Shown here: one piece after another, positions 32,269 to 41,624 of the stretch
Numbering within the stretch: the stretch's first letter is position 1
How the letters are laid out: each line of letters begins with the position of its first letter
Assembly: GCF_029525575.1 (NCBI RefSeq)
Contig: NZ_JAPDIA010000008.1
Location: forward strand, 1,054,001-1,118,000
Origin: Cohnella rhizosphaerae
Lineage (GTDB): Bacteria; Bacillota; Bacilli; Paenibacillales; Paenibacillaceae
Length of the DNA: 64,000 bases
Reading direction: 5' to 3'
The notes under the pieces: generated by a model
Seen by the model: only the letters and a program-made list of their open reading frames with translations
Database searches by the model: none
What the model was told of the DNA's origin: nothing
Made by a program: the position numbers and the translations under genes

Positions 32269-32487
32269 CAAAAAGTGCCCGACGGGGGCAAGCAGCCATT
32301 GCGCGGCCATCGCAAAGCTCGGCAGCTTCACTCGGGCAAGCAGCAAGGAACCGATGACGAGAGAGATGACCATCGTCCCGCCATACACGGCCGCTTCTTT
32401 GTTTTTTCGGCCCTCCAGCAGCGCTGTCAAACGCACGATCGTCCAGATCGTTCCGATTAATGCGTATGCTGCGATGTAAGCGATCAT
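32257..32487 (-). CDS. Small membrane protein downstream of gerAC
   Basis: 76 residues with two or three hydrophobic segments (YIAAYALIGTIWTIV, VYGGTMVISLVIGSLLLA). AAAGGAGAT precedes the ATG at 32487, which overlaps the gerAC stop as ATGA, so it is translated with gerAC. It is shaped like the small fourth-subunit (GerD/KD-like) proteins reported at some germinant loci, but I cannot assign it to that family. Its 3' end overlaps that of gerAB. Confidence 0.7.
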   Translation of the reverse strand: MIAYIAAYALIGTIWTIVRLTALLEGRKNKEAAVYGGTMVISLVIGSLLLARVKLPSFAMAAQWLLAPVGHFLLRQ

Positions 32488-33650
32488 TTTCGGATCTCCT
32501 TTGGGTTCCATTGCAACGGCGGGCCCGCCATGCCCGCGCCGCTGATGTCCAGGCGGACATCGACCGCGATCTCCGCCTCGACGAATTTGCGGTTCCACTC
32601 GCTTTGGATCGCTTTCCATCGCTTCGGCTTGTTCTGATGGAGCAGCCGTCCGAAGCCGACGACATCCGCGCCGTATTCCTTCTGCAGCTTGAGCAAGACG
32701 TCCGCCACTTGCTTCCGCGCGGATTTTTCCAGCGCCGCCTTCGCGATGGCGATATTTTTCGGCCGCGTGACGTCCAGACGGGTATTGTTTTCGAACAAAG
32801 CGCCCTTTCCTTGCAGCAGAATCTTGAAGCGGATGCGGTCCCCGCTTGCGTCGGCCGCGATTTTTCGCTCGGCGTGCGTGACAAGCATGCCCACGTTCCC
32901 TTGTCCGCCCGGCAGCGCCGCATTGATTCTTTTGTCCTTCATATGGTTGGTCGCCCAGTTCAAACCGTCCGTCTCGCGTTCGTCCAGCTTTCCGACCATT
33001 TTCGTCTTTTTAAAAACGGCGGAACCCGCCAGCTTGAACATGCCGTTCTTCGCCGGATCGTTTCCCTCAGGCTCAACCTCGATGGCGCCCATGACGGGGT
33101 CGATACCTTCGCTTGAAGACGCTATGAAAAAATCTCTCAGGTTAACCGCGATCTCGCTGCGCTGTCCTTCCATTTCCTTGACCGCCTCCATCGGTACCTG
33201 GTCGAAGGGATACTTCGTCTGCAGCAATTGCTTCGCTTGTCCCCCCTTTACGACCATGATGTACGTGCGCAACCGTTGGCGAGGATCGTGCGCAAACACG
33301 TCGATCACGCCTTCGATTCCGCGCCGGCCCAGCGCTTCGCCGATGAGGATCACGCTGCGATGAGCCGTAAATAGCTTGCGCGAGCTTTTTTTCTGCAGCT
33401 TTTCGAAGGCTTCGTTCGCGTTTTTGCCGGCGGCCGATACGACGAAAAATTTTTGCTGCGGCCCGCCGCCAGCGCCGCCGGGCGTCGAAGAAGGTATGGC
33501 GATCTGAAGCGACAGCAAATAGTCGCCGTTGTCCGTCAGATCGAACGCGCTGCCGGTTATAAAAGCCAGATCGTTGATCTCCGTACGGTCCCAGCAGCCG
33601 CTCAGCAAACATGCGGACAACAGACAGCTAGCCTGCAACGCGCGTCTCAC
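32484..33650 (-). CDS. gerAC: GerAC-type germination lipoprotein
   Basis: 388 residues. The signal sequence ends in a lipobox with Cys followed by the family hallmark GCWDRTEINDLAFITG. The Ger(x)C pattern continues (GEALGRRGIEGVIDVFAHDPRQR and KLQKEYGADVVGFG near the C-terminus). GerAC is an inner-spore-membrane lipoprotein required for receptor function. GTG at 33650 overlaps the gerAA stop (GTGA). In the sequence as given gerAA and gerAC read as one 954-codon ORF because of a C6 run at 33659-33664; with five C they separate cleanly. Confidence 0.9.
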   Translation of the reverse strand: MRRALQASCLLSACLLSGCWDRTEINDLAFITGSAFDLTDNGDYLLSLQIAIPSSTPGGAGGGPQQKFFVVSAAGKNANEAFEKLQKKSSRKLFTAHRSVILIGEALGRRGIEGVIDVFAHDPRQRLRTYIMVVKGGQAKQLLQTKYPFDQVPMEAVKEMEGQRSEIAVNLRDFFIASSSEGIDPVMGAIEVEPEGNDPAKNGMFKLAGSAVFKKTKMVGKLDERETDGLNWATNHMKDKRINAALPGGQGNVGMLVTHAERKIAADASGDRIRFKILLQGKGALFENNTRLDVTRPKNIAIAKAALEKSARKQVADVLLKLQKEYGADVVGFGRLLHQNKPKRWKAIQSEWNRKFVEAEIAVDVRLDISGAGMAGPPLQWNPKEIRK

Positions 33651-35225
33651 GACCGGTTCCCCCCGATACGGATTCGGCTGCTGTCCTGCCGGCTCGCGAA
33701 CCCGATCGGCCGTCGCCGTCGCTTGCGGACGATGTCTTTTCGCCCAGATCGGAGCCCGTATGAGGATGTCCTTCAAGCTCTTCGACTGAATCGGACCGAG
33801 CGGCGCCAGATAGGGAACGCCGAAGGAGCGCAAAGAAACCAGGTGCAGGACAATGCATAAAAATCCGAGCACGATACCGTACAAGCCGAGCGTCCCTGCC
33901 AGGAATAGCATCGGAAACCGGAGCAGCCGTACGCCGCTGGCGAAGCTGTACCGCGGTATCGTAAACGTAGCGATGCCCGTGATCGATACGATGATGACGA
34001 CCGGCGCGGAGATGATGCCGGCCTGCACGGCCGCCTGGCCGATGACGAGCGCGCCGACGATGCTGATCGCTTGTCCGATTTGTTTGGGGAGCCGGATGCC
34101 TGCCTCTCTCAACGCCTCGAAGACGATCTCCATCAACAGCGCCTCGAACAAAGCCGGGAAAGGGACGGCCTCTCTGGCGGATGCGATGCTCAGCACCAGG
34201 TTCGTCGGGATCATTTCCTGATGAAAAGTGGTGATTGCCACATACAAGGAAGGCGCGAAAATGGCGATAAAGATGAACAAGAAGCGAACCCAGCGCACGA
34301 AGGTGGCGACGGGCCAGCGCGTATAATAGTCCTCGCTCGCCTGCAGGCCGGTCCAAAACGTCATGGGTACGATCAGCGCGAACGGCGAGTTGTCGACCAA
34401 TATCGCGACCTTGCCCTCCAGCAGCTCGGCGGCGACGACGTCGGGCCGTTCGGTGCTGTGCGTCTGGGGAAACGGGGAGTACGGCAAGTCCTCGATGAAC
34501 TCCTCGAGGTAACCGGAATCCATCACGCCGTCGATCCGAATGCGTCTTACTCTCTCTCGCACCTCTCCGACCAGCGAATCCGCCGCGATTCCCGCGATAT
34601 AAGCGAGCACGACGTCCGTGCGGGACAGCTCCCCGATCGCGACCGACTCCAGCTTCAGCCGGGGCGTCTTCAGCCGGTTGCGCAGCAAGCCCATGTTCGT
34701 GGAAATACGCTCGATAAATCCGTCTCTCGGTCCTCGGATGACCGGTTCGGATGAGGGCTCTTCAAGACTCCGCTGCTTGACGCCGTCCGCCTTCGCCAGC
34801 AAACCCTCGCAGTCGCCGTCTTGAAGCACGAGCGCCTGGCCGTTCAACAGCTGACGCACGATCTCGCCCACGTCCGAGGACAGCTTCGCGGAACCCGCCG
34901 TGATCAGCTGAATCCCGAGCGGCTCCGCGCCGACGGTCTCGCGGCCGGCTGCCGGAAAGGCGCCGCGCGCCGTCAGCGGCCTTAAAATATGTTCGTCGAC
35001 GATCGTCTCATCAACAAGACTGGAAATATAAATAACCGCAAGCCGCGCCTCTCCGGTACGCGCGAGGCTGCGGAAGACCATATCCGAGCAGTCCTTGAAT
35101 ATATCCCGTAACGACGCCTCGTTTTGCTCCAGCGACTCCGTCAGCTTCCCGCCCGCTGCGCCTTCGGTTCCCATGACGACGAGCGGCTTCGGTTTCCCAC
35201 GCATCCATTTTCTCAGTCGTTTCAA
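33647..35225 (-). CDS. gerAA: GerAA-type spore germination protein (end obscured by one homopolymer error)
   Basis: About 525 residues. A soluble N-terminal half (SLEQNEASLRDIFKDCSDMV, DGVMDSGYLEEFIEDLPYSP) is followed by about five helices, with the strongly conserved FPALFEALLMEIVFEALREA and GQAISIVGALVIGQAAVQAG. This is the large integral subunit of a GerA receptor. TTG at 35225 behind GGGGAGGG is preferred; ATG 35204 is possible. The C6 at 33659-33664 should be five, giving an end at YRGNRS with the TGA overlapping the gerAC start. Confidence 0.9.
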
Positions 35226-35373
35226 ACCGAGAGGCCCTCCCCAAAGAAAACCGCGATAGCTATACTTTCCCAACCGCCGCGTGAAAATATGCGATGCGCA
35301 AAAAAGCGAAATCCCCCTGACGCGAACGAACGATCTCGTTTGCGCCAAGGGATTTCATTCAGAAGGGTTCGTA

Positions 35374-35949
35374 TCAGACGATCACGCGATAGTGGAGCTG
35401 AACGACGCCGCATCGGAAGCGGCGCTCACCGAGCAACTCGAGCCGCACGCGGAGGTTGTCCGGCAATGCTCGCTTGCCTCCGCCCAAGACGATCGGATTA
35501 AGAAGCAGATGACATTCGTCGATCAGTCCCGCGCTCATCGCTTGCCCGGCAAGCTCGGGGCCGCCGATCGTCAAGTCGGCTTCTGACGACGCCTTCAGTC
35601 TGCGGATCGCGTCGGGATCGAATTCGCGCTCAATCCTCGTGCTGGCGCTGGAAACCGACTCAAGCGTCCGGGAATAAACGATCTTCCCGGCGGCTCGCCA
35701 AATCTGCGCGAAGTCGCGCATCATATCGGGTTGATCGCCGGTGGAAGGGTTCAATTTGACGTTCGCCGTCTCCCAGTACACCATCGACTCGTACATGCGA
35801 CGCCCGTACAGGTAAGTTCCGATCGGCCGCTGGAAGTCCGTCCAGAACGCAAATACCTCGTCATCCGAGATCGACCAATCCAGATTGCCGCGTTCGTCCT
35901 CCATGTAGCCGTCCAAAGATACATTAGCAACGTAGATCAGTTTAGCCAT
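35374..35949 (-). CDS. Dihydrofolate-reductase-like protein (RibD C-terminal domain family)
   Basis: 191 residues of the RibD_C/DHFR-like fold: LIYVANVSLDGYMED at the N-terminus, GTYLYGRRMYESM and IGGPELAGQAMSAGLIDECH are the family blocks binding NADPH. Such stand-alone proteins are common in Gram-positives and their substrates are mostly unknown. The ATG at 35949 is chosen because GGAGGG lies upstream and the protein begins MAKLIYVANVSLDGY. It reads away from gerAA and shares no operon with ribD. Confidence 0.85.
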   Translation of the reverse strand: MAKLIYVANVSLDGYMEDERGNLDWSISDDEVFAFWTDFQRPIGTYLYGRRMYESMVYWETANVKLNPSTGDQPDMMRDFAQIWRAAGKIVYSRTLESVSSASTRIEREFDPDAIRRLKASSEADLTIGGPELAGQAMSAGLIDECHLLLNPIVLGGGKRALPDNLRVRLELLGERRFRCGVVQLHYRVIV

Positions 35950-36138
35950 TTCGAAAACGCCCTCCAATCGCTGTTCTTATACGATATTTTAAGATATTTC
36001 CGTTCGGCTTGTTTCTTATGGATTGCTAATATGACCTGCGCGTATGTCGAGCGTAAAAATGACCCCGCGGCGTCAAGGCGCATACCGTATAGATGTCACA
36101 ACACCTAAATCGGCCAATTTAAGGGGGGGGGCTACACG

Positions 36139-36720
36139 TTGACAGACCCATATGGCGTCCCACGGACAAGATCCTTTCAACGGGGATTGTTGGATTCGCT
36201 TCGAGAAGGAGGCTACATTTTCTATTCCAGGCATGGGGAAGCGACCGAAGGCTCGGACCAGGCGAATTTAAGCTTTCAAGATTGTACGACCCAACGCAAT
36301 CTCTCCGCATTGGGAAGAATGCAGGCTGTGTTGTATGGAGATATCTTTAAGAGGCGAAGGATTCCCGTATCGCTTCCCATTGTGGTCAGTCCGTTTTGCA
36401 GAGCAATCGAAACCGCTGCGCTGGCCTTCCGAACGGATAATATGAAAGTCGATCCGTTAGGTTACGATATCTATCGTTTGAGCGGCAATTTGGATCAGAT
36501 GGAACGATCGCGCATATTAAACGACCTTGGCAAGACGTTGGAAGCGCAGCCGCCTGAGGGGAGCAACACAGTAATCATTTCGCATAGCTTCCCGGCAGGC
36601 GTGGGACTCGGTCCAATCCCCGACATGGGAACGGTTGTCGTGAGACCCCATGGCCGCGGAAAGGGGTTCGATGTGGTCGCAAGGCTATCCCTGGAGGAAT
36701 TTAACCGTCTCGGCGGCTAA
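36139..36720 (+). CDS. Histidine phosphatase superfamily protein
   Basis: 193 residues. The phosphohistidine motif is IFYSRHGEAT near residue 30, with VVSPFCRAIETA supplying the second Arg and IISHSF the second His. This is branch 1 of the phosphoglycerate-mutase-like superfamily; the low number of other conserved residues prevents naming a substrate. TTG at 36139 follows a long G-run (G9) that serves as Shine-Dalgarno. The G9 may itself be miscounted but lies outside the coding region. Confidence 0.82.
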   Translation: MTDPYGVPRTRSFQRGLLDSLREGGYIFYSRHGEATEGSDQANLSFQDCTTQRNLSALGRMQAVLYGDIFKRRRIPVSLPIVVSPFCRAIETAALAFRTDNMKVDPLGYDIYRLSGNLDQMERSRILNDLGKTLEAQPPEGSNTVIISHSFPAGVGLGPIPDMGTVVVRPHGRGKGFDVVARLSLEEFNRLGG

Positions 36721-36734
36721 GGATACAACGCAAA

Positions 36735-36758
36735 GGGAGCAGGAATCGCCCTGCTCCC
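36735..36758. terminator. Hairpin between histidine phosphatase and ribD (convergent genes)
   Basis: GGGAGCAGG-aatcgc-CCTGCTCCC, 9-bp perfect stem between two convergent genes. T-runs are weak on both sides, so efficiency is uncertain. Confidence 0.6.
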
Positions 36759-36804
36759 TGCTTCTATCTTGCGATGCTGCGGCGCGATTCCGGCTGCCTT
36801 TGCC

Positions 36805-37914
36805 TTATCGTCCTTCTTTATAGACGGGATATCCGGTAAATTTAAAGTCCTTCCCCAGCTTCTCTACGCCAAGGTCGTTAATCTCGACGGCATCGTTCAT
36901 CTTGTCAATGCCTGTTCCTTCCAAAAACGTTGGCGCATCGCGGCCGCCGATCAACTTGGGCGCGATATAGATCACGACTTTATCGACGAGCCGGCTTTCG
37001 AAAAAGGAAGCGTTGATCTCGCTGCCGCCCTCGATCAAAAGCGAAGACAACATCCGTTCGCCCAGCGTGCGGACGACTTCCGAGGGATCGACTCTGCCGC
37101 TTTGCGAGGTTACGAAGACGGCTACCCCCGCCGCTTCCAGCGCCTTCTTTTTTTCGCGATCGTACGCGGGCGTCGTGAACACCCAGGTCGGCGCCTCCCC
37201 GTCCGTGACGACCCGCGCGTCCAGCGGCAGCCGCAAGGTGGAATCCAGGATGACGCGGACCGGATTTCTTCCGTTCGGCAGCCGGGTCGTCAACTGGGAG
37301 TCGTCCTTGATGATCGTCGTGACGCCGACGAGTATCGCGGCGTTCTGATTGCGAAGCAGATGAACGTCTTCGCGCGCAGCCTCCGAAGTGATCCATTTGC
37401 TGTCGGAGACGCGGCTTGCGGTCTTGCCGTCCATCGTGATCGCGGACTTGAGCGTGACGAAGGGAAGTCCGCTGACGATGAATTTGTTGAATACCTCGTT
37501 CATCCGCCGCGACGCCTCCTCGCAGACGCCGACGATGACCTCGATGCCCGCTTCCCGCAATATGGCGACGCCCCGGCCCGACACTAAGGGATTCGGGTCG
37601 AGCGTAGCGACGACGACCCGCCGAATGCCCGCTTCCACGATCGCCACCGCGCAAGGTCCCGTCCTGCCGTGGTGCGAACAGGGCTCGAGCGTGACGTAGA
37701 TCGTCGCTCCGCGCGCATGCTCGCCCGCCATCCGAATCGCATGAATCTCGGCGTGAGGCTCCCCGGCTTTCATATGGACCCCGACCCCGACGATCCGGTT
37801 GTCGTTCACGATGACGGAGCCGACGAGCGGATTCGGGTCCGTCTGACCCTTCATAGCCGACGCATTTTGCAAGGCGAGCTGCATGTAAAATTCGTGGCTG
37901 GTCATGTTAGTCAT
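36805..37914 (-). CDS. ribD: Bifunctional riboflavin biosynthesis deaminase/reductase RibD
   Basis: 369 residues, the standard length. The N-terminal deaminase has PNPLVGSVIV, the zinc motif GEPHAEIHA and TLEPCSHHGRTGPC. The C-terminal NADPH-dependent reductase has KSAITMDGKTA and LLIEGGSEINASF. It converts the first pyrimidine of the pathway to 5-amino-6-ribitylamino-uracil phosphate. It starts inside the last codons of the ribA gene (8-bp overlap), so translation is coupled. ribE and ribH are not in the window and no FMN riboswitch is visible upstream. Confidence 0.94.
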   Translation of the reverse strand: MTNMTSHEFYMQLALQNASAMKGQTDPNPLVGSVIVNDNRIVGVGVHMKAGEPHAEIHAIRMAGEHARGATIYVTLEPCSHHGRTGPCAVAIVEAGIRRVVVATLDPNPLVSGRGVAILREAGIEVIVGVCEEASRRMNEVFNKFIVSGLPFVTLKSAITMDGKTASRVSDSKWITSEAAREDVHLLRNQNAAILVGVTTIIKDDSQLTTRLPNGRNPVRVILDSTLRLPLDARVVTDGEAPTWVFTTPAYDREKKKALEAAGVAVFVTSQSGRVDPSEVVRTLGERMLSSLLIEGGSEINASFFESRLVDKVVIYIAPKLIGGRDAPTFLEGTGIDKMNDAVEINDLGVEKLGKDFKFTGYPVYKEGR

Positions 37915-38668
37915 TGTTGCAGCAGCCTTCGCCTTCGTTCAAGTGTCCTGCGCGTTCGATCTTCGTTTTGAGATATTTCTCGTTGTACTCGGAGACGTCT
38001 CCCCACAGTTGTACGCGATCCTCCACGTCAAGACCGGCCTGGCGAAGCGCTTCGAGCTTCTTGGGATTGTTCGTGATCAGCGTGACCGGCTTGGCGCGAA
38101 GCGCCTTTAACACCTTGATCGCATCGCCGTAATCGCGCGAATCGTCCACGAAGCCGAGCTGCAGATTGGCGTCGACCGTGTCGTATCCGTTTTCCTGAAG
38201 GATATAGGCGAGCGCCTTGCTGAACAGGCCGATTCCGCGGCCTTCATGATTCGCCAAATAAAAAATCGCGCCGCTGCCGTGCTCGGCGACATGCTTCATC
38301 GACTGCTTGAGTTGGTAGCCGCAGTCGCAGCGCTTGCTGCCGAATATATCGCCGGTATGGCAGATGGAGTGGAACCGGATGAGCGCGTGTTCGGCATTTT
38401 CGAAATCGCCGTGCACGAGCACGCTCGACTGCTGCATTTCCGCCAGATTGACGGAAGACAGCTTGGCGATGATGCGTTCGAAGTCGTCCGCCACTTCCTC
38501 GCAGTTCAGCCAGCAATACCATTTGAATTCGACCGTTTCCCCGAACAGATTGACGGGAAGCTTGATGGGCCCGACCAAATAAATGGCGCCTTTATCGGTG
38601 TGGATCAGCTTCACTTTGCCTTGCAGAAGGGACAGAACTTGGGAATCGAAATGCTGCGCGACCGGCAT
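37907..38668 (-). CDS. ribA: GTP cyclohydrolase II-type RibA
   Basis: 253 residues. The zinc-binding motif GDIFGSKRCDCGYQL, the GTP-binding ALIRFHSICHTGD and the basic FYLANHEGRGIGL block are all present, so GTP cyclohydrolase II activity (GTP to the ribosylamino-pyrimidine) is likely. The ATG at 38668 with AAAGGAG upstream is preferred to the longer ORF, whose first 70 residues look random. There is no RibB (DHBP synthase) domain. The N-terminal part (KVKLIHTDKGAIYLVGPIKL) is longer than in E. coli RibA, and the tail ends in CCNND. Coupled to ribD. Confidence 0.88.
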   Translation of the reverse strand: MPVAQHFDSQVLSLLQGKVKLIHTDKGAIYLVGPIKLPVNLFGETVEFKWYCWLNCEEVADDFERIIAKLSSVNLAEMQQSSVLVHGDFENAEHALIRFHSICHTGDIFGSKRCDCGYQLKQSMKHVAEHGSGAIFYLANHEGRGIGLFSKALAYILQENGYDTVDANLQLGFVDDSRDYGDAIKVLKALRAKPVTLITNNPKKLEALRQAGLDVEDRVQLWGDVSEYNEKYLKTKIERAGHLNEGEGCCNND

Positions 38669-38905
38669 GTCAAGGACTCCTTTGAATGGTTTTCCGATGA
38701 AGCTTCGATTTATGTTGCGCGAAATGTCGGCTTTTTTAATTTGGATGTCCGGCGCGCCAGCGCGAGGCTGCCGGTCTACGCCATTTTGATGGACGAAAAC
38801 GGACTTGTCAATAAAGCCTGGCGCTTGCGCGAAGCGGGCCAAGTCGAGCGAACCGGCCGCCGTGAAGCGATGAGGCATGCACCTGGATCCCGGCTATCAT
38901 CGGTT

Positions 38906-39272
38906 TTATAAATATTCGCAAAACACAAGACGATTGCCAAAAGGATCCGTGACCGTGCATTCTTCGGTATTCCACGGCTTTTTTTTCCAAGCCGGGCCTG
39001 GCGTATGCGTACTGTTTGCCGACGAGTTCCTTTTGCAGCTCCCTCACGCCGTTCATATTGATGCGAATGCCTGCGCCGGGACAGCAGTCTCCATGATGCT
39101 CGCTCAGATGAAGCTGAATGCCGCCTTTGGATATCTGCATATACAGCGGCATTTCCGGCTCGAACCGATGCTCCCAGTCCACCGAGAACCCGAGAAAGTC
39201 GATGTAAAACGTCCTTGCTTTGGCTTCGTCGAAAATACGCAGAATCGGAATGACATGCGAAAATTGCATCAT
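38906..39272 (-). CDS. VOC-family protein (glyoxalase/bleomycin-resistance type), one homopolymer frameshift
   Basis: About 121 residues once T8 at 38979-38986 is shortened by one, restoring KKPWNTEECTVTDPFGNRLV and the end FCEYL. The pattern HVIPILRIFDEAKARTFYID, IQLHLSEHHGD and the Glu in the last strand fit the Ble-like glyoxalase superfamily resembling bleomycin-binding or dioxygenase-like proteins (typical length about 120). Ligand unknown. It lies 237 bp upstream of ribA on the same strand, perhaps in the same unit by chance. Confidence 0.8.
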
Positions 39273-39409
39273 GGACCGGCCTCCGTACGTGTCGAATTGG
39301 CTTGCTCACCTTCGAGTAATTCGCCGCCGTCTCCGTTTTTTCCTGTGCGATCAGCTTGCCGCTCACGCAAGCGGAAGCAAAACGCTGGCGCAGACGGTCC
39401 CCTGCCTGC

Positions 39410-40591
39410 TCATGACCGCATCGGTCGGCGACGGGAACGGCCGGCTTGCGCGCGTTCGGTCAGCGTCGCCGAGCCGTAACGGATGCGCGAACCGCAGCCG
39501 CGCAGCACCTCGTCTACGATGACGCGCGAAGCGTCCGCATGCGCATTCGGGCAAGCAGGTTTGCTTGCGGCGCTTTGGAGCGCGCTGTCGACGGCAGCGC
39601 GCAGGGACGACGCATTCGTCGCCATGCGCAGCGCGCTTCTTCGTTGCCAATATTCCGCATTGCCTTGCTCCTGCCCAGGTATCGGTCTGTATACGACGAC
39701 GGGCACGCCCAGCGAGAGGGCCTCGGTCAGCGTCACCGCCCCTGCCTTCGTCACGATGCAGGACGCGACGGACATATACGCTTCGATGTGATCAGCGAAT
39801 CCGATCACGCGCACGCGCGTTTGGCGTTCATAGCGTTTGGCCAGCCTGCGGCAGAGCTTATCGTCGCGACCGGCGACGAGCAGCAGCGTGGCTGACTGCG
39901 CCTGCGCGAACAGCGACGCAACGAGACGATCCGGCTCCGCCAGCGCGCCGAGCATGACGAGGATGTAGGTCCGGTCGGGATCGAGACCCTTTTCCTCGCA
40001 AATGTCGCGCCTGGAGCGGCGCTGGTCCAGAAATTGCCCGCGGATCGGAATACCCGTGACGTGAATGCGATCTTCGCGGATGCCCATGCCCGCAAGCTGC
40101 GTCTTCAACTCGTCCGCGGCCACGAAGTAGCCGTCCGTACGGGGATGAACCCAGCGGGTATGGAGCTCGTAATCCGTTATAACGGTGTAGGTTGGAATCG
40201 AGATGCCGGCGGACGCCATCGCCGCGTACGTCGCGAGGAAGGGAAACGTATGGATGACTGCGTCGGGCCTGATCGTTCGCAGAAGCGAAGTCATCTTGCC
40301 TTGGCCGAGGGCGTGCAGCCATCTGCCGAGCGGGCGATCGTGGGTCATGCCGTTGGTGACGCGGTAGCTCCAGCCGTACGTTTTCGGGAACCACGTCATG
40401 CTTCTCGCATACGCGAAACGCACGATCGCGTCCATCGCGGGATGCGCCTCGCCGAACAGATCGACGAGATGTACCTCGAATCGCGCATCGGGATGCGAGG
40501 CGAACTGCTGCTCCAAAGCTTTGGACACCTGGTAATGCCCGTCACCGAATCTGGCGTATACGATGACTATTTTCCATGCCCGCTCCTTCAT
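39410..40591 (-). CDS. MGDG-synthase/UgtP-like glycosyltransferase
   Basis: 393 residues. The N-terminal MGDG_synth domain begins VIVYARFGDGHYQVSKALEQ and includes IRPDAVIHTFPFL. The C-terminal GT28-type UDP-sugar domain has VTKAGAVTLTEALSLGVPVVVY and PGQEQGNAEYW. Relatives add glucose or galactose to diacylglycerol for membrane glycolipids and lipoteichoic-acid anchors. ATG 40591 follows GGAGGGGGG. It is near a PAP2 phosphatase, also a membrane-lipid gene, though separated by a repeat-rich spacer. Confidence 0.85.
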   Translation of the reverse strand: MKERAWKIVIVYARFGDGHYQVSKALEQQFASHPDARFEVHLVDLFGEAHPAMDAIVRFAYARSMTWFPKTYGWSYRVTNGMTHDRPLGRWLHALGQGKMTSLLRTIRPDAVIHTFPFLATYAAMASAGISIPTYTVITDYELHTRWVHPRTDGYFVAADELKTQLAGMGIREDRIHVTGIPIRGQFLDQRRSRRDICEEKGLDPDRTYILVMLGALAEPDRLVASLFAQAQSATLLLVAGRDDKLCRRLAKRYERQTRVRVIGFADHIEAYMSVASCIVTKAGAVTLTEALSLGVPVVVYRPIPGQEQGNAEYWQRRSALRMATNASSLRAAVDSALQSAASKPACPNAHADASRVIVDEVLRGCGSRIRYGSATLTERAQAGRSRRRPMRS

Positions 40592-40755
40592 CGCCGTTCC
40601 CCCCTCCGGCCAAGCGTATCGCGGCAGGCGCGAAGCGCTCGCTCTCACCTCAATATAAGGCGCGATCCTAATCGGCGGATAAAGCGTCGTTTAACGGGAT
40701 GTAAACATTAAATTTTTGCGGGCAATCGCTGAATGCAAGTCACGCAGGGGACATC

Positions 40756-40932
40756 GGACTCAGGAGCCGTTATTACATAAAAAACCGGTCACATCGCGAT
40801 TGTTTCGGACCGGAGGGACGTTATTTAACCGAATTTAGCCTAAAACAGGCAGGCGGTCCCTCAATAACGGTCCCTGAGTCCGCAAGCAGGCCGCCAATCG
40901 CGAGTTGAACAAAAATAACGGCCCCTCAGTCC
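40756..40932. repeat. Palindromic repeat element in intergenic spacer
   Basis: GGACTCAGGAGCCGTTATT (40756-40774) recurs inverted as AATAACGGTCCCTGAGTCC (40863-40881, 17 of 19 matching) and again as AATAACGGCCCCTCAGTCC (40914-40932). Shorter inverted pairs lie inside (GAGGGAC with GTCCCTC at 40813 and 40856; CGCGATTG with CAATCGCG at 40795 and 40895). It fills the 387-bp gene-free gap between the glycosyltransferase and PAP2 genes and looks like a REP-type or foldback element. No ORF is supported. Confidence 0.7.
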
Positions 40933-40978
40933 TTTCGCGATGCGCGATGCACGCCCAAAAGGCCTCATCGGCGTTTTT

Positions 40979-41624
40979 CTAACCCCGATCACGATGCCGA
41001 TCGTATCTGCGGTACGCCCAAATCGTGGACGTCAGCCAAAATCCGCTGGCCAGATATCCGCCGATCACGTCGCTCGGGTAGTGGACGCCCAAGTAAATCC
41101 GGCTTGCGCCGATGGCGAGTACGAGCGCCGAGCAAGCTGCGACGAGGATCGCTCTTCCCCCCCCGGCCGGGGATATGCGTCCACAGCAAGTAAGCCGATA
41201 TGCCGTATAGGCTGAACGCGCCCATCGAATGCCCGCTCGGGAAGCTGTAACCGGCTGCCTGAACGATCCGGTGCAGGTCGGGACGCTCGCGGTGGAACGC
41301 CAGCTTAAGCACCACGTTGAGCAATTGGGATCCGGCGAGCGCGAAGACGAACAGCAGCAGCTCCCGCCGGTGCCGCAGCACGAAAAACAAGACCAGCCCG
41401 ATCGCCACAGCGATCGCCGTTACCGGCAGTCCCGCCCCGATCGCGGTGAACAACTTCATGACCTGCGAAAGCGCCGGCGACTCGGCCCCTTGCACGAAAC
41501 GAATGACCGCACGATCGAATGCATTCAAGCGATGGTATCCGACCAGCAGCGCAATGAGGCCGAACCCCGCCGCGAACAAGATGCTGAGCAGAAGCGCCGC
41601 GCCCAGCCTAAGCGTAAGCTTCAT
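40979..41624 (-). CDS. PAP2-family phosphatase (one homopolymer frameshift)
   Basis: About 214 residues after shortening C8 at 41157-41164 by one. Phosphatase motifs in order: KLAFHRERPD, SFPSGHSMGAF, and, restored by the correction, SRIYLGVHYPSDVIGG. Without the correction the last catalytic His is lost. Five or six membrane helices are expected. Such enzymes remove phosphate from undecaprenyl pyrophosphate, phosphatidic acid or related lipids on the outer face of the membrane. Confidence 0.87.

Noticed and set aside
37907..38878. 323-codon RibA with a 70-residue N-terminal extension
   Set aside because: The extension has no family similarity; the ATG at 38668 has a proper ribosome site.
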